64,000 bases of DNA, from positions 1 to 64,000 of the forward strand of contig NZ_QXJF01000003.1 in the NCBI RefSeq assembly GCF_003670275.1, in the 5' to 3' direction. Below, in pieces: positions 10,932 through 19,295 of this stretch (positions are counted from its first letter, which is position 1; every line of letters starts with the position of its first letter). This stretch comes from Helicobacter labetoulli. Lineage in GTDB: Bacteria > Campylobacterota > Campylobacteria > Campylobacterales > Helicobacteraceae. A program made the translations under genes and the position numbers. The notes below the pieces were generated by a model that searched no databases, was not told where the DNA came from, and saw only the letters and a program-made list of their open reading frames with translations.

Positions 10932-12245
10932 ATGTTAGATTTAAAAGCTTTAGATTTGGCACATATTTGGCATCCTTGCACACAAATGAAAGATCACGAA
11001 ACATTACCGCTTATCCCTATTCAATCAGCAAAAGGTGTGTATTTGTATGATTTTGATGGGAAGTCATTTATTGATGGTATCAGTAGTTGGTGGGTTAATC
11101 TTTTTGGGCATTGCAATCCTATTATTAACACTGCGATTGTGCAGCAATTAGAGCAACTGGAACATATTATTTTGGCTGGATTCTCGCACGAGGGTATTAT
11201 TACTTATTCTAAGCGATTATGTGCCTTGCTCCCACAAAGTTTGCAAAAATGTTTTTATGCTGATAATGGTTCAAGTGCGGTTGAAGTGGCATTAAAAATG
11301 AGTTTTCATAGTCATTATAACGCAGGTAATAAAGAAAAAAATGCGTTTTTATCCTTAGCAAATGCCTATCACGGCGAAACCTTAGGGGCTTTAAGTGTAG
11401 GTGATGTGGGGCTTTATAAAAGCGCTTATAAACCTCTTTTACTTGAAGCTTTAAACACGCCTGTGCCATCGGGTATGTGGAATCCTAATGATAATACAAT
11501 AAATGGAGATTATCACAGAGAGATTGAAGCATTGGAGCAGATTCTAAAAAAGCACGCTCATCGCATTTGTGCGTTTATTCTTGAGCCTTTGTTGCAGTGC
11601 GCAGGAGGTATGAATATGTATCCTTCTGCTTATGTGCAGGAGGCGTGTGTGTTGGCACAAAAGTATAATATTCATATTATTTTTGATGAAATTGCTGTGG
11701 GATTTGGTCGCACAGGCAGTATGTTTGCCCTAGAACAATGTGATGTCGTGCCTGATTTTCTTTGTCTTTCTAAAGGCATTACAGGTGGATATCTTCCCTT
11801 GTCTGTTGTGGTTACAAGTGATAGTATTTATCAAGGATTCTATGCACCTTATGAAGAACAAAAAGGCTTTTTGCATTCCCATAGCTATACGGGTAATGCT
11901 CTTGCCATAGCTGCTGCAAATGCTGTGCTCAATATTTTTGAGCAAGACAATACGCTACTCTCCAATCGTTCTTTAAGTGCTGCCATAGCCAAGCAATGGT
12001 CTATGCTTTCAAAGCATAAAAAGGTAAGCAATGTGCGTGTGTGTGGAATGGTGTTTGCATTTGATTTGATTGGGTGTAGGCTTGCAAGGGCGGGATTGTA
12101 TGTGTATGAACAAGCACTTGAAAAGGGTGTGTTGTTGCGTCCTTTAGGAAATACGATTTATTTTATGCCACCTTATATAATAAGTCTTGAACTTGCTGAA
12201 TATGTATGTGGTGTGCTTGATAATATTTTAGAAAATGAATTTTGA
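10932..12245 (+). CDS. bioA: Adenosylmethionine-8-amino-7-oxononanoate aminotransferase
   Basis: BioA is a class III PLP aminotransferase that uses SAM as amino donor to make 7,8-diaminopelargonic acid. The 437 residues show the BioA-specific start IWHPCTQMKDHE, then GISSWWVNLFGH, YADNGSSAVEVALKM, AYHGETLGALSVG, FDEIAVGFGRTGSMFA and the PLP Lys in LCLSKGITGGYLPLS. It is divergent from bioF and convergent with bioD, the two stop codons being 8 bp apart. AAGGCGGAG precedes the ATG. Confidence 0.96.
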   Translation: MLDLKALDLAHIWHPCTQMKDHETLPLIPIQSAKGVYLYDFDGKSFIDGISSWWVNLFGHCNPIINTAIVQQLEQLEHIILAGFSHEGIITYSKRLCALLPQSLQKCFYADNGSSAVEVALKMSFHSHYNAGNKEKNAFLSLANAYHGETLGALSVGDVGLYKSAYKPLLLEALNTPVPSGMWNPNDNTINGDYHREIEALEQILKKHAHRICAFILEPLLQCAGGMNMYPSAYVQEACVLAQKYNIHIIFDEIAVGFGRTGSMFALEQCDVVPDFLCLSKGITGGYLPLSVVVTSDSIYQGFYAPYEEQKGFLHSHSYTGNALAIAAANAVLNIFEQDNTLLSNRSLSAAIAKQWSMLSKHKKVSNVRVCGMVFAFDLIGCRLARAGLYVYEQALEKGVLLRPLGNTIYFMPPYIISLELAEYVCGVLDNILENEF

Positions 12246-12253
12246 TAGAGAAA

Positions 12254-12883
12254 CTACAACAGCTCTTGAATATAAGGTCTAAGTTTATGTGCAAGTCTAT
12301 TTGCAATAGAATCTAAGTTTTGGGTTGTGTAAGATTCTATATGCACAAGTGGAATTTTTGTGTAAGAGCACACAAACTCGTCGATCTCATCACGATAAAT
12401 ATCCTTAGAATCTTTGAGCATAACGAGTGCAAGAATAGGCATATTTTGCAGAGCGTGTAATGTAAGTAAGATATGATTAATGCAACCAAGATAATATCTT
12501 CCCACAACAATAATAGGGCGAGGATTAGCAAGGATATAATCAAAAAAAGTATGTGTATTATCAAGTGGTGTGAAAAGCCCTCCAGCAAGCTCAATGAGAA
12601 GTCTATCGGATTGCGGAATCTTTAAATGCAAGCCATTGTATGTTAGATTCTCATATTTATATCCAATGTGAGGAGAAGCAGCAGTGCGAAGAGTAAGTGC
12701 AGATGGCAAAATCTGCGTATGTGGAGAGAGTTCTTTCACGCGTTGCTCATCCGTTGGGCTTCCTGCTTGAAGAAGTTTAAAATAAGTGTATGAAAATGCC
12801 TTACAAAAAGCCGCACTGAAGTGTGTTTTACCTACATCTGTATGAATTCCTACGATATAAAGCTGACGCAACCAAATCATCAA
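12254..12883 (-). CDS. bioD: Dethiobiotin synthetase
   Basis: BioD closes the ureido ring of dethiobiotin using CO2 and ATP. The 209-residue protein has the P-loop-like motif VGIHTDVGKTHFSAAFC at the N-terminus and the switch-like LLIELAGGLFTPL. The family motif is usually ExAGG, and AGG is kept here. No bioB is in the window, so the last step must be encoded elsewhere. The gene faces bioA tail to tail and is followed downstream, on the same strand, by the unrelated LLM operon whose last gene ends at 12899. Confidence 0.92.
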   Translation of the reverse strand: MMIWLRQLYIVGIHTDVGKTHFSAAFCKAFSYTYFKLLQAGSPTDEQRVKELSPHTQILPSALTLRTAASPHIGYKYENLTYNGLHLKIPQSDRLLIELAGGLFTPLDNTHTFFDYILANPRPIIVVGRYYLGCINHILLTLHALQNMPILALVMLKDSKDIYRDEIDEFVCSYTKIPLVHIESYTTQNLDSIANRLAHKLRPYIQELL

Positions 12884-12898
12884 AACTCCTTAAAGGTT

Positions 12899-13921
12899 CT
12901 ATTTTACCAATGGCATAACCTTTTTAGCGATATATTCTAGCTCCTCTTGCATATTAGCACACTGAATGATAAGCAAATCTAGCCCTGCTTCTTTATAGGC
13001 TCTAATCTTTTGTGCCACGCTTTCTGGTGTGCCAATTAAGTTAGGGCGCAAACCACGATTAGACACGCTATATTCTTGCTTGCTTATCTCTACATCAAGC
13101 TGCGAGTTGCCTGTAAAATCCTTATACGAGTTTTCATAATCAGCGTAATTTTTGATGGTAGTAATCCTTTGTAGTTCTTTTTGCGCTTCTTCTTCACTAT
13201 CGCGGACAATCATATACACCGCCATACCAAAGCCCTTAAATGGCTCTAATCCTGCCCTTTTCTTCCGCTCTTTCATATCTGCAATTTTTGTTTGCACCTC
13301 TTCAAGTGTGCCTCCGTGCAGGAGATAAACATCTGCAAACTGTGTGATAGCATTCCTGCCTATTTCACTCTCCCCCCCTGCATATACAAACGGAATCTTG
13401 GGCGGTTTAGGCTCATTATAGGAATTTTCAAAGCTAAAATACTTGCCCTTGTGATGAAATGGACTTTGCTTCCAAAATCCGCGTAAAACATCGGTGTATT
13501 CCTGTGTCAGCGTATATCTATCATCGTGTGCATCAAAGTTTATGCCATACTGCCTAGCCTCCTCTTCCCACCACGCTGAGACCATATTGATAGAAAATCG
13601 CCCACCACATATTTGTGAAATGGTAGCAATCTGCTTTGCTGTGAGTGCGACTTGATGATACTGCGGACGCAAAGCAGCTAGAATCTCAATCTTTTTGGTA
13701 ACTGCTGCCAAGCCATTAGCGATAGCCCACGCATCAAGGGCAGGTGCTTTCTCGCCTTTAATGTCATTGAGATAGAGTTCAGGCACAAGGGTAAGTGTAT
13801 AGCCCAAAGATTCAGCCTTGAGTGCTAAATCGCGGATATACTCCCAAGAACATTCTGTGCCATCATCATCTACATTTCTAAGCCAACTTCCAAACACCGG
13901 ACTCCAATATCCAAATTTCAT
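12899..13921 (-). CDS. LLM-class flavin-dependent monooxygenase (sulfonate-monooxygenase-like)
   Basis: This 340-residue luciferase-like (LLM) TIM-barrel oxidoreductase uses reduced FMN supplied by a separate reductase. Family marks are the start MKFGYWSPVFGSWLR, the internal RFSINMVSAWWEEEARQYG resembling SsuD/MsuD/SfnG-type sulfonate or sulfone monooxygenases, and VYAGGESEIGRNAI. The C-terminal part has NLIGTPESVAQKI, a standard LLM element. The substrate is not determined. Its start overlaps the stop of the ATP-grasp gene by 4 bp (ATGA), so the two are coupled. No flavin reductase gene is present in the cluster. Confidence 0.8.
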   Translation of the reverse strand: MKFGYWSPVFGSWLRNVDDDGTECSWEYIRDLALKAESLGYTLTLVPELYLNDIKGEKAPALDAWAIANGLAAVTKKIEILAALRPQYHQVALTAKQIATISQICGGRFSINMVSAWWEEEARQYGINFDAHDDRYTLTQEYTDVLRGFWKQSPFHHKGKYFSFENSYNEPKPPKIPFVYAGGESEIGRNAITQFADVYLLHGGTLEEVQTKIADMKERKKRAGLEPFKGFGMAVYMIVRDSEEEAQKELQRITTIKNYADYENSYKDFTGNSQLDVEISKQEYSVSNRGLRPNLIGTPESVAQKIRAYKEAGLDLLIIQCANMQEELEYIAKKVMPLVK

Positions 13922-15000
13922 TTTCGCTCCTTTATTGCCTTAAATTGCTCACTTAAAAAGCTAACTAACCTATCGGCTGCCGCCTCGCCACCACTTTCTC
14001 TAATCTTAGATTCTAGTGTAGAGTTGTAGTTTGTGTTTGTGTTTATATCATAGACCACAATATCCCCACTCACACTCTCAATAAACTCAATCCCCGCCAC
14101 AGCGATATTATGCAATGCTAAAAACTGCTCTAAACACCGCACAATGGGGCTTTTAGAATCTATCTCTTTCCGCAAGCTAAACTTATCTCCTGCTCCCACT
14201 TCACACGCCGCTCCAGCTAGTGTTGGACGCTTTGCAGATTTTGCTATCTTGCTAGAATGCACTTTAGAATCTGCTCCATTAGAATCTAGCACATCTATTT
14301 GACACGCATCAGCGGGACATAGCTCAAAAGCCCCATTGCTTGTATCCACACGCACCGCATAGTGAAACTTCCCGCCTATAAACTCACATCGCGTGATAAA
14401 CGCTTCCCTAGATTCTACATACTCTTGCAATAGCGTAATGCCATCAATGGGCAGCTCAAATTCGCTAGATTCCACATAGTCTCTAAACTCTTCAATATTT
14501 TCAAAAAGTCGCACCCCCAAGCCTTTACCGCCTTGATTATGCTTTGTGATAAAGGGCTTGTTGCCTAGCTTTTTAGCAAAGCTTGTTGCCGCATTGATTA
14601 AATCAGTTTTCCCAAATACCGCAAGTGTTTTTGGTGTTTTAAAGCCATATCCCTCTGCTTTAAAAAAGGATTCTAAAAGCAGGGCTTGTTTAACCTTGCT
14701 GACTTCAAGCTCTAGCACGGAGCTGCCGTTTATCACGCAACACCCATAGCTTTCTAGCCACCCTAACAACGCACGACCATATTCCTTAGAAAAGGCATTA
14801 TCACGCGTATGACTTGAGGCACTAAGCCTACTCCAAAACACTCCCTTTGGTGGGATAGAATCTAGAGTGATCCCCCCTTGTGTGAGAAGGATTTCGCTAA
14901 AGCCAACCCCAGCCCTATCAAACGCCTCCTTAAAAGGCGGTATCCACTCGGGATTCTCGTGGATTATGTAAATGCCTTTTTGCAAATCATTTAATTTCAT
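13918..15000 (-). CDS. ATP-grasp ligase, RimK/glutathione-synthetase-like
   Basis: A 360-residue ATP-grasp enzyme. Visible are the N-terminal pre-ATP domain, GVFWSRLSASSHTRDN, the ATP-binding Lys region KPFITKHNQGGKGLGVRLF at about residues 150-168, the LLQEYVES hinge, and the metal-binding end VVYDINTNTNYNS. Such enzymes make amide or peptide-like bonds; the substrates cannot be read from sequence. Residues of about 235-285 form a linker rich in Ser, Ala and Lys that looks inserted. It lies between an MFS transporter and an LLM monooxygenase in one operon, so it may prepare or conjugate the transported compound. Confidence 0.75.
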   Translation of the reverse strand: MKLNDLQKGIYIIHENPEWIPPFKEAFDRAGVGFSEILLTQGGITLDSIPPKGVFWSRLSASSHTRDNAFSKEYGRALLGWLESYGCCVINGSSVLELEVSKVKQALLLESFFKAEGYGFKTPKTLAVFGKTDLINAATSFAKKLGNKPFITKHNQGGKGLGVRLFENIEEFRDYVESSEFELPIDGITLLQEYVESREAFITRCEFIGGKFHYAVRVDTSNGAFELCPADACQIDVLDSNGADSKVHSSKIAKSAKRPTLAGAACEVGAGDKFSLRKEIDSKSPIVRCLEQFLALHNIAVAGIEFIESVSGDIVVYDINTNTNYNSTLESKIRESGGEAAADRLVSFLSEQFKAIKERK

Positions 15001-15010
15001 TAAACCTCCT

Positions 15011-16282
15011 TTAGTCTAGTTCGCGCTTTTTAGGGATTAGAATCACACAAACTAGCGCAATTACCATTAACACCGCAAAATAAATAAAAAAGCCATACTC
15101 AAGGTTTTTATCTTTAAATTGCAATGCAACATAAGTCGCGCTCCCCCCAAACAACGCCGCGCCAATGGTATAGCTTAAGCCCGTGCCTAAAGCGCGAACT
15201 TGCACGGGGAATAATGTCGTCTTAAAAATCCCCGCCACAGCCGCATAAAATCCTAGCATAAAACACATAAATCCCACAATGCCAAACAACGCTAGAGGGC
15301 TACTTGTCCTTTCCATTAATAAAAACAGCGGATAAAACGACACAAGCGCGAATACACAATAAATTAGTAGCGAGGTCTTTAACCCGATTTTATCGGATAA
15401 TGCGCCAAAAAATGGCGTTACCACAAATAAAATCGCTAACGCGCCTAAAATGATATTATTCGCAATGATTGGGTCAATGCCATTATTTATCATAAACACC
15501 TTGCTATACACGGTTGTAATATACCAAGCAGGCGAGCAACCAGCCGTAATCCCTAGCACTAAGAGCACAGATTTATAGGATTTTAGCAATGCCTTAAAAC
15601 TGCCTCTATCGCTATGCTTTTTTAGCTCCTCTGCGGAATTATCGTGCATAAAAGTCCTCACAAGCAGACTTAAAAGCGCGAGTGTCCCGCCTACAAAAAA
15701 TAAAATCCTCCAGCCAAAATCCACCATTTCATCGTGGCTAAAAAATATAAATAGCCCGCTAATGCTCGCCACCGCCAAAAGCTGCCCGCCAATAAGCGTG
15801 CAGTATTGAAAACTTGAGTAGAATCCTCTTTTGCCTTTGGGGGCGACTTCGCTTAGATATGCCGCGGCGATTCCATACTCTCCGCCTACTGCAACGCCTT
15901 GAATGAGCCTAGCAAGCAGTAATAAGATAATCGCCGCATCGCCAATGGTGTGCTTATCGGGCAAAAATGCGATTAAATACGAGCCAAACGCCATAAAGAC
16001 GATGGATACTATCATCGCGCTTTTGCGCCCGATTTTGTCCGCGATTGAACCAAAGATGACACTACCCACAGGGAGCATTAAAAACCCCGCGGCAAATACC
16101 CCAAAGACGGCGATTTGCTGCACGATTGGGGAGCTAGCATCAGAAAATCTACTCGCAAAATAAGTTGCCGCAAACGCATAAATATAAAAATCAAACCACT
16201 CAACTAGATTCCCGCTACTAGCGGCAATCACTGATGATATGGTTTTATTTTTCGCGCTTTTAGCGATACTCTCCGCACTCAT
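15011..16282 (-). CDS. MFS transporter, metabolite:H+ symporter type
   Basis: An intact major facilitator of about 423 residues with 12 predicted membrane segments. The start SGNLVEWFDFYIYAFAATYF and the loop GSIADKIGRKSAM are typical of the MHS group (KgtP, ProP and ShiA relatives), which import organic acids, osmolytes or aromatic acids with protons. The second signature GGEYGIAAAYLSEVAPKGKRG is also present. I chose ATG at 16282 over the upstream ATG at 16312 because AAAGGA lies 6 bases before it. It sits centrally in the LLM operon, so it probably imports that pathway's substrate. Confidence 0.88.
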   Translation of the reverse strand: MSAESIAKSAKNKTISSVIAASSGNLVEWFDFYIYAFAATYFASRFSDASSPIVQQIAVFGVFAAGFLMLPVGSVIFGSIADKIGRKSAMIVSIVFMAFGSYLIAFLPDKHTIGDAAIILLLLARLIQGVAVGGEYGIAAAYLSEVAPKGKRGFYSSFQYCTLIGGQLLAVASISGLFIFFSHDEMVDFGWRILFFVGGTLALLSLLVRTFMHDNSAEELKKHSDRGSFKALLKSYKSVLLVLGITAGCSPAWYITTVYSKVFMINNGIDPIIANNIILGALAILFVVTPFFGALSDKIGLKTSLLIYCVFALVSFYPLFLLMERTSSPLALFGIVGFMCFMLGFYAAVAGIFKTTLFPVQVRALGTGLSYTIGAALFGGSATYVALQFKDKNLEYGFFIYFAVLMVIALVCVILIPKKRELD

Positions 16283-16366
16283 ACTAAATCCTTTATAGCC
16301 CCAAATATCCACGAAATGCGCAATTTTTTGCGCTTAAAATCTCGCCTAATTTTCATCATTTCTCCT

Positions 16367-17218
16367 TTAATTTTTCTCTTTTGGCGCAATCGCATACGCC
16401 CTTACAGGAAATCCCGGATAGCCCTGAAACTTTGGCACGCCAATAATAATAATCGCGCCCTTGGGCGGCAGAGATTCTAAATTTGTCAAAAGCTCAATTT
16501 GATATTTATCTTGGCTTAGGACGAATTTTTCGCTTTCCAAAAAGCCATTTTTACGCACATCGCTTGCTGCATCGGTATCTAGGGTCTCGTGTCCTATGGC
16601 TGTGGCTTTGCGGACATTTAGCACATAATCTAATGCTTCTATGCTCCAACCCGGAGTATGCGCAATGCCCTTAGAATCGACATTACTAAAATCCTTTTTG
16701 CCCCATCGCTTACTCCAGCCACTCGCAAAAGCCACAAAGCTATTCTCGCTAATCGCGCCATATTTAGCCTCAAAATCTAAAATATCCTGCTTTGAGAGGA
16801 TAAAATCAGGGTTTTTGGTAACTTCTTTTTGCTTATGAATCACAACAAGGGGCAAAATCAGCTCTTTTAGCTCAATTTGCTCCAAACTTCGCTTATTATC
16901 CACAAAATGTACAGGCGCGTCAATATGCGTGCCATACTGCGTTGGGAAGCTTGTTTGATAGACGAAAAATCCATCATTTGCCACGCTAAAAATCTTTTTA
17001 TCCTCTAGCTTTGGCAGGGCAGAAAATCGCGGAATCTCACTATGCACACTATGCGTTAAATCCACAAATCTCCCCTGTTGCAATATGCTTAAAGCCTCTA
17101 AGATTCTAGAATCTTGATTGTCTTTAGCAAAACTTGCACTTAAAAGCCCAAAAGATATAGCCACAAATAAAAGCCCTTGTGCAATTACGCGCTTTAAGTG
17201 CGTTAAATTAAATCTCAT
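16367..17218 (-). CDS. Cyclase-family (kynurenine formamidase-like) hydrolase, exported
   Basis: A metal-dependent hydrolase of the cyclase/KynB family (PF04199 type), about 283 residues. The zinc-site signature QYGTHIDAPVHF is at about residues 97-108, with SVHSEIPRF before it and the later GWSKRW and AIGHETLDTDAAS. A signal peptide is clear: MRFNLTHLKRVIAQG, then a hydrophobic core ending in SASFAKD, so it acts in the periplasm. I chose ATG at 17218, which overlaps the end of the upstream LLM gene and has AAGGAGG in that gene's last codons. This is close translational coupling. The substrate is unknown. Confidence 0.85.
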   Translation of the reverse strand: MRFNLTHLKRVIAQGLLFVAISFGLLSASFAKDNQDSRILEALSILQQGRFVDLTHSVHSEIPRFSALPKLEDKKIFSVANDGFFVYQTSFPTQYGTHIDAPVHFVDNKRSLEQIELKELILPLVVIHKQKEVTKNPDFILSKQDILDFEAKYGAISENSFVAFASGWSKRWGKKDFSNVDSKGIAHTPGWSIEALDYVLNVRKATAIGHETLDTDAASDVRKNGFLESEKFVLSQDKYQIELLTNLESLPPKGAIIIIGVPKFQGYPGFPVRAYAIAPKEKN

Positions 17219-18650
17219 ATTCCACCTCCTTGCTTGGATTTCTCCCCGTGCTAGCAAAATCATTAATCGTGCTTTTTGCCCCTCCTACGCGGTATTGCGA
17301 GCCGATATGATTAAAATCTAGCCTATCACCCTTGCCAAAAAGCTTATGGCGCAAACTCCCCTCCACATACGCTTCCTTATACGCCCCGCGTTTTTGTAGC
17401 TCTGGGACGATAAATTCTACAATGTCTTTAAAGGTATTTGGCGTAGTCGCAAAAGCGAGATTAAAGCCGTCCGCATCGCTATAAGCAATAAATTCTTGCA
17501 ATATATCTGCGACCTTTTGGGGAGAACCGACAATTTTTGGCCCCAAAGAGCCAATGCGCTCATTATGGATTAAATCTTTTAGCGTCCAGATTTTACCCTC
17601 GCTTGTCGTAGAATCGCGCAATGCATCAACAAGTGAAACAATCGCATTTGATTTAATATTATTAAGCGGTTCATTTAGCTCATAGCGGCTTAAATCCACG
17701 CCCAGCCAGCCCGAATATTTTACCAAAATCCCCTCCACACTCCCATAGCTTGCAATCTCTTCAAATTTCGCTTGGGCAAGGGATTCTGTCTTATCAGTGA
17801 TAATGGTCGCGCCTAGATAGATTTTCGCGCTATGTGGGTCGCGCCCAGCCCTTAAAAGTTCATCGCGGATTTGCTTTACAAGCACTTTTGCGTGCTCTTT
17901 ATTAGGCGGAGAGATGAAAATCGCCTCGGCGTGCTTGGCTGCAAACTGCCGCCCCCGCGCAGATGCGCCTGCTTGGAATAATACAGGGGTGCGCTGAATG
18001 CTTGGCTCACAGAGATGAATGCCCGGGACATCAAAATATTTGCCGCGATGCCCGATATGATGAATCTTATGAGGGTTTGCAAAATGCCCTGTTTGCTTAT
18101 CTAAAATCACCGCATCATCTTCCCAGCTGCCTTCCAAAAGCTTATAAATAACCTCCATATACTCATCAGCGACATCATATCGTTCATCGTGTGGCAGTTC
18201 GGTTGTGCCCATATTTCTATTTGCGCTTGGCAAATAGCCTGTAACGATATTCCAGCCCACGCGCCCTTTGGTGAGATGGTCAAGCGTGCTAAGGCGGCGC
18301 GCGAAAGGAAAAGGATGCTCAAAAGGAATGCCAGCGGTGATTCCAAAGCCGATATGCTTTGTAACCGCCGCTCCTACTGCTGCAATACAAAGCGGGTCAT
18401 TGACAGGGACTTGCTGGGCGTTACGCAACGCGCCTAAATCATTGCTCCCATAAATATCATACACGCCCAGCACATCAGCGATAAATACCGCATCAAATAG
18501 CCCTTTTTCTGCGATTTTGGCTATATCCTGCCAATACTCAATGCTCTTATACTCCAAAGCCCTATCATTTGGGTAACGCCAAAGCCCCGGGCTTAAATGC
18601 GATATGCAGTTCATCGCAAAGGCGTTGAAAGAAATTTGTTTTTGACTCAT
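17208..18650 (-). CDS. LLM flavin monooxygenase of the NtaA/SnaA/DszA group
   Basis: A 480-residue LLM enzyme of the larger NtaA/SnaA/DszA branch, which oxidises substrates such as nitrilotriacetate or dibenzothiophene sulfone with FMNH2 from a partner reductase. Visible are FNAFAMNCISHLSPGLWRYP, the flavin-site stretch GRVGWNIVTGYLPSANRNMG, HDERYDVADEYMEV, and LFQAGASARGRQFAAKHAEA. The ATG at 18650 follows AAGGAG; the in-frame start at 18695 has no such site. It is the first gene of the five-gene minus-strand operon. Codon use is richer in GCG and CGC than in the flanking genes, suggesting acquisition. Confidence 0.85.
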   Translation of the reverse strand: MSQKQISFNAFAMNCISHLSPGLWRYPNDRALEYKSIEYWQDIAKIAEKGLFDAVFIADVLGVYDIYGSNDLGALRNAQQVPVNDPLCIAAVGAAVTKHIGFGITAGIPFEHPFPFARRLSTLDHLTKGRVGWNIVTGYLPSANRNMGTTELPHDERYDVADEYMEVIYKLLEGSWEDDAVILDKQTGHFANPHKIHHIGHRGKYFDVPGIHLCEPSIQRTPVLFQAGASARGRQFAAKHAEAIFISPPNKEHAKVLVKQIRDELLRAGRDPHSAKIYLGATIITDKTESLAQAKFEEIASYGSVEGILVKYSGWLGVDLSRYELNEPLNNIKSNAIVSLVDALRDSTTSEGKIWTLKDLIHNERIGSLGPKIVGSPQKVADILQEFIAYSDADGFNLAFATTPNTFKDIVEFIVPELQKRGAYKEAYVEGSLRHKLFGKGDRLDFNHIGSQYRVGGAKSTINDFASTGRNPSKEVEYEI

Positions 18651-18712
18651 TTTCGTCTCCTTTTTGGGATTGTGTTTTAGAATCTTGTGTTGCAACAGCC
18701 GTTATCATACAC

Positions 18713-18756
18713 ACATATTTTTAAAAATACAATATGTAATCACAAAAATATGTAAT
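18713..18756. promoter_or_regulatory. Three AATATGT motifs upstream of the LLM operon
   Basis: The intergenic stretch 18651-18913 holds no gene. AATATGT occurs reversed at 18713-18719 and forward at 18731-18737 and 18747-18753. The last two extend to the identical decamer AATATGTAAT with starts 16 bp apart. The position 60-105 bp upstream of the first LLM gene suits an operator, but no regulator gene adjoins it. Confidence 0.35.
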
Positions 18757-18913
18757 TTAGAGTTACTTTTTTACTCAAAATAATAATGTTGGAGCAAAAT
18801 TTGGCATTAAAAAAAGTGTGAAAAAAATTAAATAGTGATGAGATGAGAATATAAATGAGAATATGGAAGGCTCAAGGCGAGATTGAATACAAGAAATAAA
18901 AAGCTTGAAATGG

Positions 18914-19231
18914 CTAGATAAGATTCTGCTCTAGCCACGCATTATACGCATTTTCTGCCTTTGCTTCAAAAGATACTATCTCCGGGACTTCATAGCTATG
19001 ATGAGAGCAGATTAAAGATTGTATTTTTTCATAACATTCTGGCAAGGTTTTTAAAATGAGTAAATATTCCTTATCCTTGCAAAGCTTCCTTTTACCTTTT
19101 GAATCTTTCCAAACATAATGACTTTTTATCTTAAAATATTGCCCACAGGCAATAAGGCGAGATTCTAAAAGAATCTTAATGAGATTTTTTGCTTCGTTTT
19201 TTGTGGGCGTTGTGGTATGGATAATAAGCAT
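18914..19231 (-). CDS. cutA: CutA-like divalent-ion tolerance protein
   Basis: A small protein of 105 residues of the CutA1 family, trimeric ferredoxin-fold proteins tied to copper tolerance and signalling. The start MLIIHTTTPTKNEAKNL and the core SRLIACGQYFKIKSHYVW match the family. The conserved C-terminal part YEVPEIVSFEAK plus YNAWLEQNL is also present. The ATG at 19231 has AGGAAG upstream; an in-frame ATG at 19255 would add eight residues that do not fit. It is monocistronic, since the radical SAM gene upstream on the same strand ends 64 bp before it. Confidence 0.85.
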   Translation of the reverse strand: MLIIHTTTPTKNEAKNLIKILLESRLIACGQYFKIKSHYVWKDSKGKRKLCKDKEYLLILKTLPECYEKIQSLICSHHSYEVPEIVSFEAKAENAYNAWLEQNLI

Positions 19232-19295
19232 AAACTTCCTTTTGTAGAATCTCAAGATTATTATATCTTAATTTGTGCGGAGCAGTTGTGCCTAA

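Noticed and set aside
17963-18437. Open frames opposite the NtaA-like gene
   Set aside because: High GC codons of the real gene leave long antisense frames; the minus-strand protein has clear family motifs.
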